Assembly (NCBI RefSeq): GCF_000317145.1
Contig: NC_019697.1
Location: 806,001 to 870,000, forward strand
Source of the DNA: Chamaesiphon minutus PCC 6605
GTDB taxonomy: Bacteria; Cyanobacteriota; Cyanobacteriia; Cyanobacteriales; Chamaesiphonaceae
Length of the DNA: 64,000 nucleotides
Reading direction: 5' to 3'
Position 1 is the stretch's first letter; each line of letters begins with the position of its first letter. Below the pieces are notes generated by a model. That model was given only the letters and a program-made list of their open reading frames with translations. It was not told the origin of the DNA and made no database searches. The position numbers and the translations under genes were made by a program. Positions 38,258 to 47,472 of this stretch are shown here, in pieces.

Positions 38258-40135
38258 GTGGTCTTTCAACGTGTCATTGAAGTAGCAACTACCCAACCAT
38301 TGCCAACTCTGCCCGCGCTCGCTCAACGTCAAACTGGGGCGTATGCACTGCTCGACAGTTTACACCGTCATGGCGTCCAGCATATTTTTGGCTATCCCGG
38401 CGGCGCGATCTTGCCGATCTACGACGAAATTTATCGCTTTGAAGCCGCAGGCAAGATCGAGCATATCCTCGTCCGTCACGAACAAGGTGCCGCCCATGCT
38501 GCCGACGGTTACGCCCGCGCTACGGGCCAAGTTGGGGTCTGTTTTGCTACTTCTGGCCCTGGAGCCACCAACCTGGTAACGGGTATCGCTACAGCACAAA
38601 TGGACTCGATTCCGATGGTCGTTGTCACCGGACAAGTCCCCAGCACGACGATCGGTACCGACGCCTTTCAGGAAACCGATATCTACGGAATTACCCTCCC
38701 CATCGTCAAACATTCCTATGTCGTCCGCGACCCCGCTGACATGGCGCGCATCGTCGCCGAAGCCTTTTACATCGCCTCCTCCGGTCGTCCCGGCGTCGTC
38801 TTGATCGACGTACCCAAAGATATCGGCGCGAAAATGTGCGACTATACCCCCGTCTCACCGGGCAACGTCAAACTACCTGGCTACAAGCCGACAGTACGCG
38901 GCAATCCCCGCCAAATCAACCAAGCCGTCCAACTAATCGCCAAAAGTCGCCAGCCCTTACTCTACGTCGGCGGCGGTGCAATTTCGGCCAGCGCGCATGA
39001 AGAAGTCAAACAACTAGCCGAACTCTTCCAAATTCCCGTCACCACCACCCTCATGGGCAAAGGTGCCTTTAACGAAATCCACCCCCTCTCCGTCGGCATG
39101 TTGGGAATGCACGGCACTGCGTATGCTAACTGGGCAGTTACCGATTGCGACCTCCTAATCGCTGTCGGCGCGCGCTTCGACGATCGAGTTACGGGTAAAC
39201 TCGAAGAATTTGCCTCGACAGCCAAAGTCATCCACATCGATATCGACCCCGCCGAAGTCGGCAAAAACCGCACCCCTGATGTGCCAATTGTCGGCGATAT
39301 CAAACAAGTTCTGATTCAACTCCTCCAACGCGTGCGCGAACTAGGTTTGGGTGGCAATTCCCAACAAACCAGACCTTGGTTAGACACGATCGACGGTTGG
39401 CGCAATGATAATCCCCTAGTAGCCCCCAGCTACGAAGGTTTACTCGCACCCCAAGAAGTCGTCGTCGAATGTCGCCGTCAAGCCCCAGATGCCTACTACA
39501 CCACCGATGTCGGTCAACACCAAATGTGGGCGGCACAATTCCTCAATAACCTCCCCCGCCACTGGATTTCGAGTGCGGGTCTAGGCACCATGGGGTTTGG
39601 CGTCCCCGCCGCCATGGGCGTCCAAAAAGCCCTTCCCAACGAGCAAGTCATCTGTATCAGCGGCGATGCCAGCTTCCAAATGAATCTCCAGGAACTCGGC
39701 ACCCTCAAACAATACGGCCTGAATGTCAAAATCGTCATCATCAACAATGGCTGGCAAGGCATGGTCAGACAGTGGCAAGAAGCCTTTTATGAGGAAAACT
39801 ACTCTTCCTCCGAAATGGCACCCTCACAGCCCGATTTCATGCTGTTAGCGCAAGCTTATGGGATTAAAGGGATGAGCGTCAATAATCGCGAAGACTTGCC
39901 AGACGCGATCGCGGCCATGCTCGCTCACGATGGCCCCGTCTTGCTCAATGCCCAAGTCAAGCGCAACGAAAACTGTTACCCAATGGTACCTTCAGGTAAA
40001 TCCAATGCCGAAATGGTCGGACTCGCCAAGCCCAAGCGATCGAGTTCGGGAGCCTTTGCGATTCATTGCCGCAGTTGCGGCGCGATCCATACCGTACATC
40101 ACAAGTTCTGTCCCGATTGCGGTAGTCAGCAGTAA
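38258..40135 (+). CDS. ilvB: Acetolactate synthase large subunit, with C-terminal Cys4 extension
   Basis: IlvB condenses pyruvate to acetolactate (or with 2-oxobutyrate) using thiamine diphosphate and FAD, the first committed step to branched-chain amino acids. The 625-residue protein has [14 protein letters not shown] and [20 protein letters not shown] with the catalytic Glu. It also has [10 protein letters not shown] and the ThDP motif [15 protein letters not shown]...NN. The last 30 residues carry [19 protein letters not shown], a zinc-ribbon-like Cys4 that is not part of the core enzyme. Start is GTG at 38258 with a GAGG site. The regulatory subunit ilvN is not in the window. Confidence 0.96.
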   Translation: MVFQRVIEVATTQPLPTLPALAQRQTGAYALLDSLHRHGVQHIFGYPGGAILPIYDEIYRFEAAGKIEHILVRHEQGAAHAADGYARATGQVGVCFATSGPGATNLVTGIATAQMDSIPMVVVTGQVPSTTIGTDAFQETDIYGITLPIVKHSYVVRDPADMARIVAEAFYIASSGRPGVVLIDVPKDIGAKMCDYTPVSPGNVKLPGYKPTVRGNPRQINQAVQLIAKSRQPLLYVGGGAISASAHEEVKQLAELFQIPVTTTLMGKGAFNEIHPLSVGMLGMHGTAYANWAVTDCDLLIAVGARFDDRVTGKLEEFASTAKVIHIDIDPAEVGKNRTPDVPIVGDIKQVLIQLLQRVRELGLGGNSQQTRPWLDTIDGWRNDNPLVAPSYEGLLAPQEVVVECRRQAPDAYYTTDVGQHQMWAAQFLNNLPRHWISSAGLGTMGFGVPAAMGVQKALPNEQVICISGDASFQMNLQELGTLKQYGLNVKIVIINNGWQGMVRQWQEAFYEENYSSSEMAPSQPDFMLLAQAYGIKGMSVNNREDLPDAIAAMLAHDGPVLLNAQVKRNENCYPMVPSGKSNAEMVGLAKPKRSSSGAFAIHCRSCGAIHTVHHKFCPDCGSQQ

Positions 40136-40149
40136 TTAGCTCTAGCGTC

Positions 40150-40198
40150 AAAGCGATCGAATTAGGATCACTAAACTCCCGATTCGATCGCTTTTGAG
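40150..40198 (+). terminator. Intrinsic terminator of ilvB
   Basis: Perfect 13-bp stem AAAGCGATCGAAT / ATTCGATCGCTTT with a 19-base loop, ending in CTTTTGAG on the plus strand, 14 bases after the ilvB stop. Confidence 0.75.
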
Positions 40199-40353
40199 TG
40201 TGTATGCTCTGTAAATTCCGATCGATAACGGAATGTGGCGACGATCGGATGTAGTCTAAAAAGCGAACGGTAAAAAAGTTTTTGCTGTAGTTATACCAAT
40301 TCTCTAAATTACTGCTACAGATCTTTACCCCTCCCAACCTCCCCTTATAAAGG

Positions 40354-40516
40354 CTACCGTGTATACACAAGTCTGGAGGGAAGCGAAAACCCTAGAAATC
40401 CCCCTAAATCCCCCTTAAAAAGGGGGACTTTGACCGGATCTTAGCCCCCTTTTTAAGGGGGTTTGGGGGATTTAGATCTAGAAACGAAGTCAATCAGACT
40501 TGTGTATACACGGTAG
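40354..40516. mobile_element. 163-bp MITE with 22-bp perfect terminal repeats and 10-bp target duplication
   Basis: The termini begin CTACCGTGTATACACAAG and are perfect inverted repeats over 22 bases (40354-40375 and 40495-40516). CTTATAAAGG lies directly on both sides (40344-40353 and 40517-40526). The interior is itself a palindrome of AAATCCCCC and CCCTTAAAAAGGG motifs, a common cyanobacterial repeat. The flanks read together as a CCTCCCCTTATAAAGGGGAGG palindrome, so the element inserted into an older repeat. There is no coding capacity. Confidence 0.85.
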
Positions 40517-40601
40517 CTTATAAAGGGGAGGAGCAGATTCTAGAGCTTTATCTGTAGTCCAATTTTTTAGATTTGGTATTATTGGTGACTTATAACTAAT
40601 T

Positions 40602-41030
40602 ATGATGAATTTTAAGACTGCTGCGATCGGTGTGTCCTTATCACTGATTGGATCGATTCTCCCTAGTAGGATACTCGCACAAGATCTGCCAACCGCGCCC
40701 GATCGAAATCTAAGCACGGCAAAAATATTCGGAGCGTATCAAAGCCAAATCTGGAGTGGCGGCAGCTTCATTTCTGGAACGACAGAATTTGTGACGGCGC
40801 GGGATGGTGCGGTGAGTGGGATGTACATCCTGAACGAACCCACAGGTGCGGCTACTGGCACATTATCTCAATGCAAACCGATGAGATCGCGCGTGATGCA
40901 ATGTGTTTGGATCGATCGCTATGGCACTGGCAATCTGGAGATGACATTCTCAGAAAACTTTACTAATTTTGTCGGCTACTGGGGCACAGATCGATCGAAA
41001 CCAGAATACGTTTGGGTTGGCGCGCGCTAG
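40602..41030 (+). CDS. Small secreted protein of unknown function
   Basis: The 142-residue protein starts with a clear signal peptide (AAIGVSLSLIGSILPSRILA, then QD). The mature part, about 115 residues, is beta-rich with two cysteines (LSQCKPMRS and VMQCVWIDRYG) that could form a disulfide. It ends YVWVGAR. I do not recognise a characterised family; similar short exported proteins occur in cyanobacteria. Either of the two first ATGs (40602 or 40605) could be the start. The promoter region is next to the 163-bp transposon. Confidence 0.7.
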   Translation: MMNFKTAAIGVSLSLIGSILPSRILAQDLPTAPDRNLSTAKIFGAYQSQIWSGGSFISGTTEFVTARDGAVSGMYILNEPTGAATGTLSQCKPMRSRVMQCVWIDRYGTGNLEMTFSENFTNFVGYWGTDRSKPEYVWVGAR

Positions 41031-41051
41031 CCCACCCTTAGATCTCAGAAA

Positions 41052-41159
41052 TTACAATTGCCCCGATCCGATCTGCACTCGCGCACGAAGATCCAGCATT
41101 GCATTACGCCAATTTTCACTATTCTCCCACAGCTCACGTAGCTCTGAACGAGCGATGCT
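41052..41159 (-). other. In-frame open segment after the FMN reductase stop
   Basis: Directly past the TAG stop of the reductase (41160-41162) the same frame stays open for 35 codons to a TAA at 41052. The translation (SIARSELRELWENSENWRN then AMLDLRARVQIGSGQL) is helical and protein-like. It may be a former C-terminal extension, a remnant of a lost gene, or chance. Confidence 0.35.
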
Positions 41160-41708
41160 CTAAGAGATCGCTTGAAGATCGATCTCATTCACCAAACTAG
41201 CTAAGAGCGACATTAGTGCCCGCTCTGTCTCTAGATCCGTCAGCTCGGCTCGATCGTTAAATTTATTATAAACAGCCGGAATACACAAAATCGAGTCGTC
41301 AGCAATCTCGGCCATCATCACTCTAAGCGTCTGTACGAGTGCCGCATTGGCTTTGGCACCGCCATCTGGAGCTGGCGACGCACTGATGACAGCCGTAAGT
41401 TTGTGCATAAATTCCCCCGAAGCCACGATCCAGTCGAGCGCATTTTTAAGCGAGCCAGGTACGCCATGTGCGTATTCAGGCGTACAAAACAGGATGCCAT
41501 CAGCCGCTTGAAGTTGAGTGCGCCAATCTCGCACCGTCGCCATTGCCAACTCGTCATCGAGTTCGGGATTAAAATGTGGCAGCTCGCCCATGCCATCATA
41601 AATTGACAGCTCGATGCGATCGGCTGCTAACTCCATCATCGATCGCAAAATATTAGTATTGCTAGAATTAGACCGCAAGCTGCCAGAGATAGCCAGAATT
41701 TTTACCAC
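41160..41708 (-). CDS. NADPH-dependent FMN reductase family protein
   Basis: This flavodoxin-fold oxidoreductase uses FMN and NAD(P)H; relatives reduce flavins, quinones, azo dyes or chromate. The 182-residue protein has the phosphate-binding loop AISGSLRSNSSNTNIL (residues 5-20), the FMN-binding CTPEYAHGVPGSLKNALDWI (about 75-95) and the ISASPAPDGGAKAN loop. Length is normal for the family. The physiological substrate cannot be inferred. The upstream gap (41709-41968) holds degenerate repeats: two copies of a segment with AGGATTGACAGGATTAGG, and ATTACCC heptamers. Confidence 0.9.
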   Translation of the reverse strand: MVKILAISGSLRSNSSNTNILRSMMELAADRIELSIYDGMGELPHFNPELDDELAMATVRDWRTQLQAADGILFCTPEYAHGVPGSLKNALDWIVASGEFMHKLTAVISASPAPDGGAKANAALVQTLRVMMAEIADDSILCIPAVYNKFNDRAELTDLETERALMSLLASLVNEIDLQAIS

Positions 41709-41968
41709 GCTAGATCGGGATTTAAGGATTAAAGGATTGACAGGATTAGGCTTTTGTTACTGTCTACCCATCTAGCTATTATCCTTTATCGTTACCCATC
41801 ACCGATCGAGATTTAAGCAGATAAGGATTGACAGGATTAGGTTTTCGGTATTCCAACCTATTACCCATTACCCATTACCCAAAGTTAGACCGATCGATAG
41901 CCCCAACAGCCACGTTCGACGCGTTATAATTCTTTACGGAAGTCCCATTAATCGTAGCTATCGATACT

Positions 41969-42289
41969 ATGACAAAACCATCACTAAATAGTTTTTTTGT
42001 CGGTCGCGCTTTAGCTCAGAGCCTCAATGACAAACTAGGCGAGACTTTGACCTATACCTTGAGCGAATTAGGCAAAATTAACGCCGAACAAGGCGAAAAA
42101 CTGCGCCAGTTTACCTTAGAAGTCATCGAACGTGCCGCCAGAGAGACGACTAACGCTGGTGGGAATACTACTACAGTATCGACAGATGGGCGCACCGTCG
42201 ATGTTCAAGAAACGATCGACGAACTCAGAGCGGAAATTGCCAGACTCAGAGCCGAAATTCAAGCACATCGCCATCAAGTTAATAGCTAG
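41969..42289 (+). CDS. Small cyanobacterial protein, DUF6825-like
   Basis: The 106-residue protein (FFVGRALAQSLNDKLGETLT, SELGKINAEQGEKLRQFT) resembles a family conserved across cyanobacteria and plastids, which I recall as DUF6825. Function is unknown. The C-terminal third is a coiled coil (ETIDELRAEIARLRAEIQAH). No signal peptide is seen. The DUF number is from memory; the conserved small-protein call itself is more secure. Confidence 0.75.
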   Translation: MTKPSLNSFFVGRALAQSLNDKLGETLTYTLSELGKINAEQGEKLRQFTLEVIERAARETTNAGGNTTTVSTDGRTVDVQETIDELRAEIARLRAEIQAHRHQVNS

Positions 42290-42295
42290 TGGGAT

Positions 42296-42358
42296 TTTGG
42301 CTTTTGCGATGCGCGCTCGTCGGGTTCCCCGACGGTTAAGCGCATCAAGACAGGATTT
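42296..42358. repeat. CAAGACA-family inverted repeat
   Basis: Core CGTCGGGTTCCCCGACG (a perfect hairpin with a TTC-type loop) flanked by GCGCGCT and AAGCGCATCAAGACAGG. It follows the DUF6825-like gene closely and could act as its transcript end, though no T run follows. It is another member of the dispersed family at 787, 2186, 4108, 13590 and 54149. Confidence 0.65.
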
Positions 42359-42514
42359 TAGATTGCTCTCCAAGACGAATCTAGACAGTGGCAGCCCCAA
42401 AAAATCTGCTTGTCCCCAACTAAATTTGGCTACTTATCAGCGATTTTACGCTCGGTCAATATTAATTACCGAAAATAATCGATCGACTAACCACCAACTC
42501 CTAATATAAATTTT

Positions 42515-44371
42515 GTGACTGCTATTTCCGAACCTTGTCTCTCGCCGAGCGGCGATGCTACCGAGCGGTTAATCGAGCCTAACGGAGTTGAGGCAAGCGC
42601 GCGTTTGTCTTTACCACCTGAAGCTAATGTGTCAGAATTGTCCGCGATTTCTATGCCCCAAATTGTGACAGATCCACAGATGAGTAATGACAACCGTGCT
42701 TATCGCTGGAACCGCACTAACTATTCCAAGCGGCGGCGGACGATCGATATTTGGTCGTTTTTCTTAACCTTCTTGAGTAGTTCCTGGATCGATGGCAAGA
42801 AGTGGAGCTATATTAACGGCTACACCGAGGCAAAGCAGGCGGCTAGGCGGCGCAAACAAGCAATTTGGATTCGGGATACCTTTTTGGAATTAGGGCCGAC
42901 ATTCATCAAATTAGGGCAACTATTTTCGACCCGTGCCGATCTATTCCCGGTCGAATATGTCGAAGAACTCTCGAAGTTACAAGATCGAGTACCAGCCTTT
43001 AGTTATGCCCAAGTAGAAGAGATTATCGAGCGAGATTTGGGCAAAAAGATCCCCGAATTATTTGCTTATTTCGACCCAACTCCCCTGGCAGCGGCAAGTC
43101 TGGGGCAAGTACATTTGGCCAGACTGTATACGGGTGAAGATGTCGTCGTCAAAGTCCAACGCCCTGGACTAAATAAATTATTTACGATCGATCTCGAAAT
43201 CTTGCGCGGTATCGCCAAATATTTTCAAAATCATCCTAAATGGGGTGGCGGCGGACGCGACTGGTTGGGAATCTACGACGAATGCTGTCGGATTCTGTGG
43301 GAAGAGACAGACTATATCAGTGAAGGTCAAAATGCCGACACCTTCCGCCGGAACTTTCGATCGCAAGATTGGGTCATGGTGCCTCGTGTCTACTGGCGAT
43401 ATTCTTCCACGCGGACGCTAACTTTAGAGTATCTACCGGGGATTAAAATCAGCTCCTACGAGGGACTCGAAGCCGCTGGACTCGATCGCCAAACGATCGC
43501 CCGCCAAAGTGCTACTGCCTATTTACAACAACTGCTCACAGATGGCTTTTTCCACGCCGATCCGCATCCCGGAAATGTAGCGATCGACCCCAAAACTGGA
43601 GCCTTAATCTTCTATGATTTTGGAATGATGGGGCGAATTGCACCGGGCACCAAGGAAAAGCTGATGGATACTCTGCTAGCCATCGCCGGACGGAATGCCG
43701 ATCGCGTCGTCAGAGGTTTAGTCGGACTGGGTGCAATTGCTGCTGAGGCAGATACCGATCCGATTCGTCGCTCGGTACAGTACCTCCTCGATAATTTCCT
43801 CGATAAACCGATCGAGTCGCAATCGATCGCGCAGATAACCGACGACCTTTACGATATTGCCTACGGGCAACCTTTCCGGTTTCCAGCGACCTTTACCTTC
43901 GTAATGCGGGCATTTTCCACGATCGAAGGTGTTGGCAAAGGACTAGATCCCGATTTTAACTTTATGGAAGCCGCCCAGCCCTTTGCATTTCAGATTATGA
44001 ACACTAACGGTAATAGTAACCCCGATGCCAATACATTTCTCGCCGAGATCGGCAGACAAGCCGCTCAAGTAGGCACTTCCGCTCTGGGATTGCCCCGCCG
44101 CCTCGAAGATACGATCGATAAATTAGAGCGCGGCGATATTCGCGTGCGCGTCCGCTCTAGCGAAACCGATCGTTACTTACGCAGACTGGGTACCATGCAG
44201 CAAAACACAAATTATGCCATCTTGGTTGCGGCTTTTACATTGTCTGCTACGATTCTATTTGTCAACGCGCAAGCGATTCCGGCTGGCGTAGTCGGTACGA
44301 TGGCGGCGATCGCTCTAGTAGCCTGGTTCCGACAAATGCGAAAATTGGATCGCCAAGATCGGATGTCATAA
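42515..44371 (+). CDS. AarF/ABC1/UbiB kinase-like family protein
   Basis: This atypical kinase family (UbiB/ABC1K) acts in prenylquinone metabolism and thylakoid or plastoglobule regulation. The 618-residue protein has the family-specific KxGQ motif in GPTFIKLGQLFSTRADLFP. The alanine-rich loop is PLAAASLGQVHLA and the ATP-binding lysine is in VVVKVQRPGL. FFHADPHPGNVAID and FYDFGMMGRI (DFG equivalent) follow. The C-terminus has two membrane helices (AILVAAFTLSATILFV and GVVGTMAAIALVAWF). The first 60 residues before NRTNYSKRRRTIDIW are variable. The start is GTG at 42515; a later ATG is possible. Confidence 0.94.
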   Translation: MTAISEPCLSPSGDATERLIEPNGVEASARLSLPPEANVSELSAISMPQIVTDPQMSNDNRAYRWNRTNYSKRRRTIDIWSFFLTFLSSSWIDGKKWSYINGYTEAKQAARRRKQAIWIRDTFLELGPTFIKLGQLFSTRADLFPVEYVEELSKLQDRVPAFSYAQVEEIIERDLGKKIPELFAYFDPTPLAAASLGQVHLARLYTGEDVVVKVQRPGLNKLFTIDLEILRGIAKYFQNHPKWGGGGRDWLGIYDECCRILWEETDYISEGQNADTFRRNFRSQDWVMVPRVYWRYSSTRTLTLEYLPGIKISSYEGLEAAGLDRQTIARQSATAYLQQLLTDGFFHADPHPGNVAIDPKTGALIFYDFGMMGRIAPGTKEKLMDTLLAIAGRNADRVVRGLVGLGAIAAEADTDPIRRSVQYLLDNFLDKPIESQSIAQITDDLYDIAYGQPFRFPATFTFVMRAFSTIEGVGKGLDPDFNFMEAAQPFAFQIMNTNGNSNPDANTFLAEIGRQAAQVGTSALGLPRRLEDTIDKLERGDIRVRVRSSETDRYLRRLGTMQQNTNYAILVAAFTLSATILFVNAQAIPAGVVGTMAAIALVAWFRQMRKLDRQDRMS

Positions 44372-44600
44372 ACCAGCAATTTCGTCCGCGAGGTACTACT
44401 CGAATAGATTGTAGCAATTACACGATCGCAGCGTCCCAATTTGGGTATTATGAGATCGATAAATAGCAAACACTCAATGAAGTTGTATCGATCGCCAGAT
44501 TTGCGAACGCTGCGGCAGCCAGCTCACAAACCAACTCGCACGCTCTGACAAGTTGTCTGTTTGAAAATTTTGGATTGTTAATCGGTACAGGCATTAGATT

Positions 44601-45320
44601 ATGAAATCGCTGTTCACAGGTCTTACAGATAAAGGGATGGTGCGTAGTGCCAACCAAGATGCATACCATATCGATCCTGATGGACGATTTTTTATAGTTG
44701 CAGATGGGATGGGCGGTCATGCTGGTGGTGAAGAAGCCAGTCGGATCGCCATCGAGGTCGCACACGCATATCTCGATAATAATTGGGAGACAGAACCCGA
44801 TACCAAAAATTTGCTCGCCCAAGCTCTAATTGTCGCCAATGATGCGATCGTGGCCGACCAAGAATTGAATGCCCAGCGCGGCGATATGGGTACCACCTTG
44901 GTGATGATTCTCTTCCGCGACGATCTGGTGTGGTCGGCACATGTAGGCGATTCGCGGCTGTATCGGCTGCGCGGCGACAAGTTAGATGCTATTACCGAAG
45001 ACGACACTTGGGTGGCTAGAGCGATGAAATTGGGGCAACTCAACGCCGAAGAAGCCAAAGTACATCCTCTGCGTCACGTTCTCTCCCACTGTCTGGGGCG
45101 GCGTGATTTGCGACAAATTAATATTCAAACTCAAGATATCACTACTGGCGATCGCATTTTACTCTGTAGCGACGGTCTGACCGAAGAAGTACCGCACGAT
45201 GAAATTGCCATCCACCTCCAAGCCGAAACCGAAGAACTGGCAGCACAAGCTTTAGTAGATGCAGCCAAACAGCATGGTGGCAGCGATAATATTACTGTAA
45301 TTATTGCCACGATTCAATAA
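44601..45320 (+). CDS. PP2C-family serine/threonine protein phosphatase
   Basis: This is a Mg/Mn-dependent phosphatase that reverses Ser/Thr phosphorylation. The 239-residue protein is the compact bacterial PP2C type. Motifs in order are VRSANQDAYHI, FFIVADGMGGHAGGEEAS, RGDMGTTLV, SAHVGDSRLYRL, LCSDGLTEEV and GGSDNITVI, which supply the metal-binding aspartates. There is no membrane or sensor domain, so it is cytoplasmic. It lies 229 bases after the UbiB-like kinase gene on the same strand; functional coupling is possible but not shown. A weak hairpin follows at 45353. Confidence 0.93.
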   Translation: MKSLFTGLTDKGMVRSANQDAYHIDPDGRFFIVADGMGGHAGGEEASRIAIEVAHAYLDNNWETEPDTKNLLAQALIVANDAIVADQELNAQRGDMGTTLVMILFRDDLVWSAHVGDSRLYRLRGDKLDAITEDDTWVARAMKLGQLNAEEAKVHPLRHVLSHCLGRRDLRQINIQTQDITTGDRILLCSDGLTEEVPHDEIAIHLQAETEELAAQALVDAAKQHGGSDNITVIIATIQ

Positions 45321-45352
45321 TTCGATCGAGTCAGCAATTTTCCAGCAGAATG

Positions 45353-45381
45353 CGGGTTGAAAACACCCGCTGGTAATTTTT
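45353..45381 (+). terminator. Weak terminator between convergent PP2C and restriction genes
   Basis: Six-pair GC stem GCGGGT/ACCCGC with a seven-base loop, followed by TGGTAATTTTT on the plus strand. The stem is short, so confidence is limited. Confidence 0.4.
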
Positions 45382-45423
45382 CGATCGAAAAACAATGAGC
45401 TTTTGACGTTTACTAGGGATCTA

Positions 45424-46479
45424 TTAAACCCAAAGATCGTCCGTTAGCAAATTATAGTTTCGACTTTCATAAAACTCAGTAAAGTCTCGATTGTCGGAAG
45501 CTGGAAATTCGGCGATAATTTGCTCTTTTAATGTTAGTAAAATTCGCTTGCCAATAGCTGCACTAAAGGAGCCGCGCAAAGCTTTTTCATACCACCCTTG
45601 AAGATTATTTTCAGTTATAATACTCTGAATTTTGGCTTTCCAACCGATTTGATTGAGTAATGATACGATTAATGCCTGCTCGCTGTCCCGACAAACAATT
45701 ACAATCCGATCTGCTGTAACTGAGCCGACAATATTTTCAGCTAATTCAGGAGTTAAGGAAAGATGCTTAATTTGGATAGCCATCCCAAAATTAGCATACA
45801 TATCCAATCCTCGATCGGCGGCATTTGTGACGCCAACTCGATAAATTTTAGCTGGTAAATTTAATAAATACTTATCTTGAGTAAGCCCAATCACCATTTC
45901 AGTGAAATCCGAGAACTCCTCTAGCAAACCCAGTTTACTTTCATTAATTGAGATCGTAATTGTAACCTCTAAAGCTTCAACTAAGACTGAAAATAATGAA
46001 TAGACTACGATTTCATAAACTTTATCGATACTTCGCCGCAATCCTGGTTCGCTCCAGAATAAATCGATAAATTCTCGAACTTCAAAATCGGTAGTACTGT
46101 GAGTGTCGTAATAATTTAATGCCGACGATAGCTGCGTAAACCTTTCGGCAAATCGCCGATAAATATATGCCTCAATAATTCCACCTTTTAACCTATTCTC
46201 TTCACCTAAAATCACTAAAGTTTGAGGTGGCATGGCTTTAGTAAATAGGGCTTCCTGATACTCTGCTGAAGAGGAGCTGCTCCGCCCTACAAACCGATCG
46301 GTTATTAAATTTCGCCAAGCTTTGGACGTATTTCGGTAAGTATTTAGATCGCTCAAATCTAGATCTCGATGAACCCGATCTCGATAGAGTATTTCAGCTA
46401 TTTGAATTGGCTTGTACAAATGCACTCGGCTAATTTTAATAATCCGATCCAGGGCAGCTTTTGCTTCTGCTAAAGTCAT
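45424..46479 (-). CDS. HaeII-like type II restriction endonuclease
   Basis: The 351-residue protein resembles the HaeII restriction enzyme family, whose prototype cuts RGCGCY. The N-terminus (EAKAALDRIIKISRVHLYKP then IQIAEILYRDR) and the core VGVTNAADRGLDMYANFG, AIQIKHLSLT, are characteristic. The Asp and the QIK triad are a plausible PD-(D/E)XK catalytic site. It starts two bases after the stop of the methyltransferase gene, the normal order for coordinated expression. The gene is AT-richer and poorer in CGATCG than its neighbours, suggesting acquisition by transfer. The specificity is inferred from family only. Confidence 0.88.
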   Translation of the reverse strand: MTLAEAKAALDRIIKISRVHLYKPIQIAEILYRDRVHRDLDLSDLNTYRNTSKAWRNLITDRFVGRSSSSSAEYQEALFTKAMPPQTLVILGEENRLKGGIIEAYIYRRFAERFTQLSSALNYYDTHSTTDFEVREFIDLFWSEPGLRRSIDKVYEIVVYSLFSVLVEALEVTITISINESKLGLLEEFSDFTEMVIGLTQDKYLLNLPAKIYRVGVTNAADRGLDMYANFGMAIQIKHLSLTPELAENIVGSVTADRIVIVCRDSEQALIVSLLNQIGWKAKIQSIITENNLQGWYEKALRGSFSAAIGKRILLTLKEQIIAEFPASDNRDFTEFYESRNYNLLTDDLWV

Positions 46480-46481
46480 GC

Positions 46482-47438
46482 TTAAATAGCTTCCAAAAGG
46501 GTAAGTTGTTTGACTGTTTTTTTCAGTTGGCGTTGCTGAATTGCTTCAACCATTTTACCAGCAACAGCTTCAATTACTGGGACTGCAACGCTATTACCAG
46601 TCAATTTTCGCATGGCTTGATAACTAACCACAATTTGGAAAGTCTCTGGAAAACCTTGTAGCCTGAGCATTTCTCTAGAGGTTAACCGCCTTTTGCCATT
46701 TACCAACAGATAATTATAAGATGCGCCTGCTCTCAAGGCACATGAGTAGGGTAAAGCCGATATATTTCCGCCCTTGTTTTCATGCCAGATAGAAGGATTT
46801 GGCAATATTTTTTTGATTTTTTCTAAGCGATTAGCAACTATTTTATCAGTAGCAAAGTATGAGGGATCGACATTACACTCTTCCTCTAGCACCTTTGAGA
46901 GAGATTGATATGAAGCCAATGGTGTTGGAAAGCTAAATTCAAGATCTTCTTTAAAACCTACAATTATTATCCGTTCTCTTTTTTGTGGTAAGCCAAAATC
47001 TAGTGCATTTAAAACTGTGATGTAAATAAAGTATCCTAATGCTTCTAGCTTTTGTTTAATTACTAGTAAAGTACGACCGCGATCGTGAGATCTAAGTTGT
47101 TTGACGTTTTCTAACATAAAAGCATAAGGCTGCTTGCGCCTTAAAATCTCTTCGATATTAAAAAATAATGTTCCTCGCGTGTCGGCAAAACCTAGAGATT
47201 TACCAATAATACTAAACGGCTGACAGGGGAATCCAGCAAGTAAGATATCATGATTGGGGATATCATCAGGCGCGATTTTAGTAATGTCTCCATGTGGCTG
47301 CTCCCCATAGTTAGCTTCGTACATTTTTTGGGCATCAGCATCCCATTCTGAAGAAAAAATGCACTCACAGCCATGTGCCTCAAATCCAAGCCTAATTCCA
47401 CCGATTCCGGCAAAGAGGTCGATTATTTTAATTGTCAT
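46482..47438 (-). CDS. DNA cytosine-5 methyltransferase, partner of the HaeII-like enzyme
   Basis: The enzyme methylates cytosine C5 to protect host DNA from the neighbouring endonuclease. The 318-residue protein has all main C5-methyltransferase motifs. Motif I is DLFAGIGGIRLGFEAHG, motif IV is AGFPCQPFSIIGKS with the catalytic cysteine, motif VI is MLENVKQL and motif VIII is LPQKRERIIIVGF. The short target-recognition region (about residues 190-250) is followed by REMLRLQGFPE and motif X TGNSVAVPVIEAV. It is translated just before the endonuclease and lies 34 bases after the dndD-like gene. Low CGATCG content supports transfer of the pair. Confidence 0.94.
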   Translation of the reverse strand: MTIKIIDLFAGIGGIRLGFEAHGCECIFSSEWDADAQKMYEANYGEQPHGDITKIAPDDIPNHDILLAGFPCQPFSIIGKSLGFADTRGTLFFNIEEILRRKQPYAFMLENVKQLRSHDRGRTLLVIKQKLEALGYFIYITVLNALDFGLPQKRERIIIVGFKEDLEFSFPTPLASYQSLSKVLEEECNVDPSYFATDKIVANRLEKIKKILPNPSIWHENKGGNISALPYSCALRAGASYNYLLVNGKRRLTSREMLRLQGFPETFQIVVSYQAMRKLTGNSVAVPVIEAVAGKMVEAIQQRQLKKTVKQLTLLEAI

Positions 47439-47472
47439 ACTTTACCTAATTTCGCGATCGAATTAACTAATC

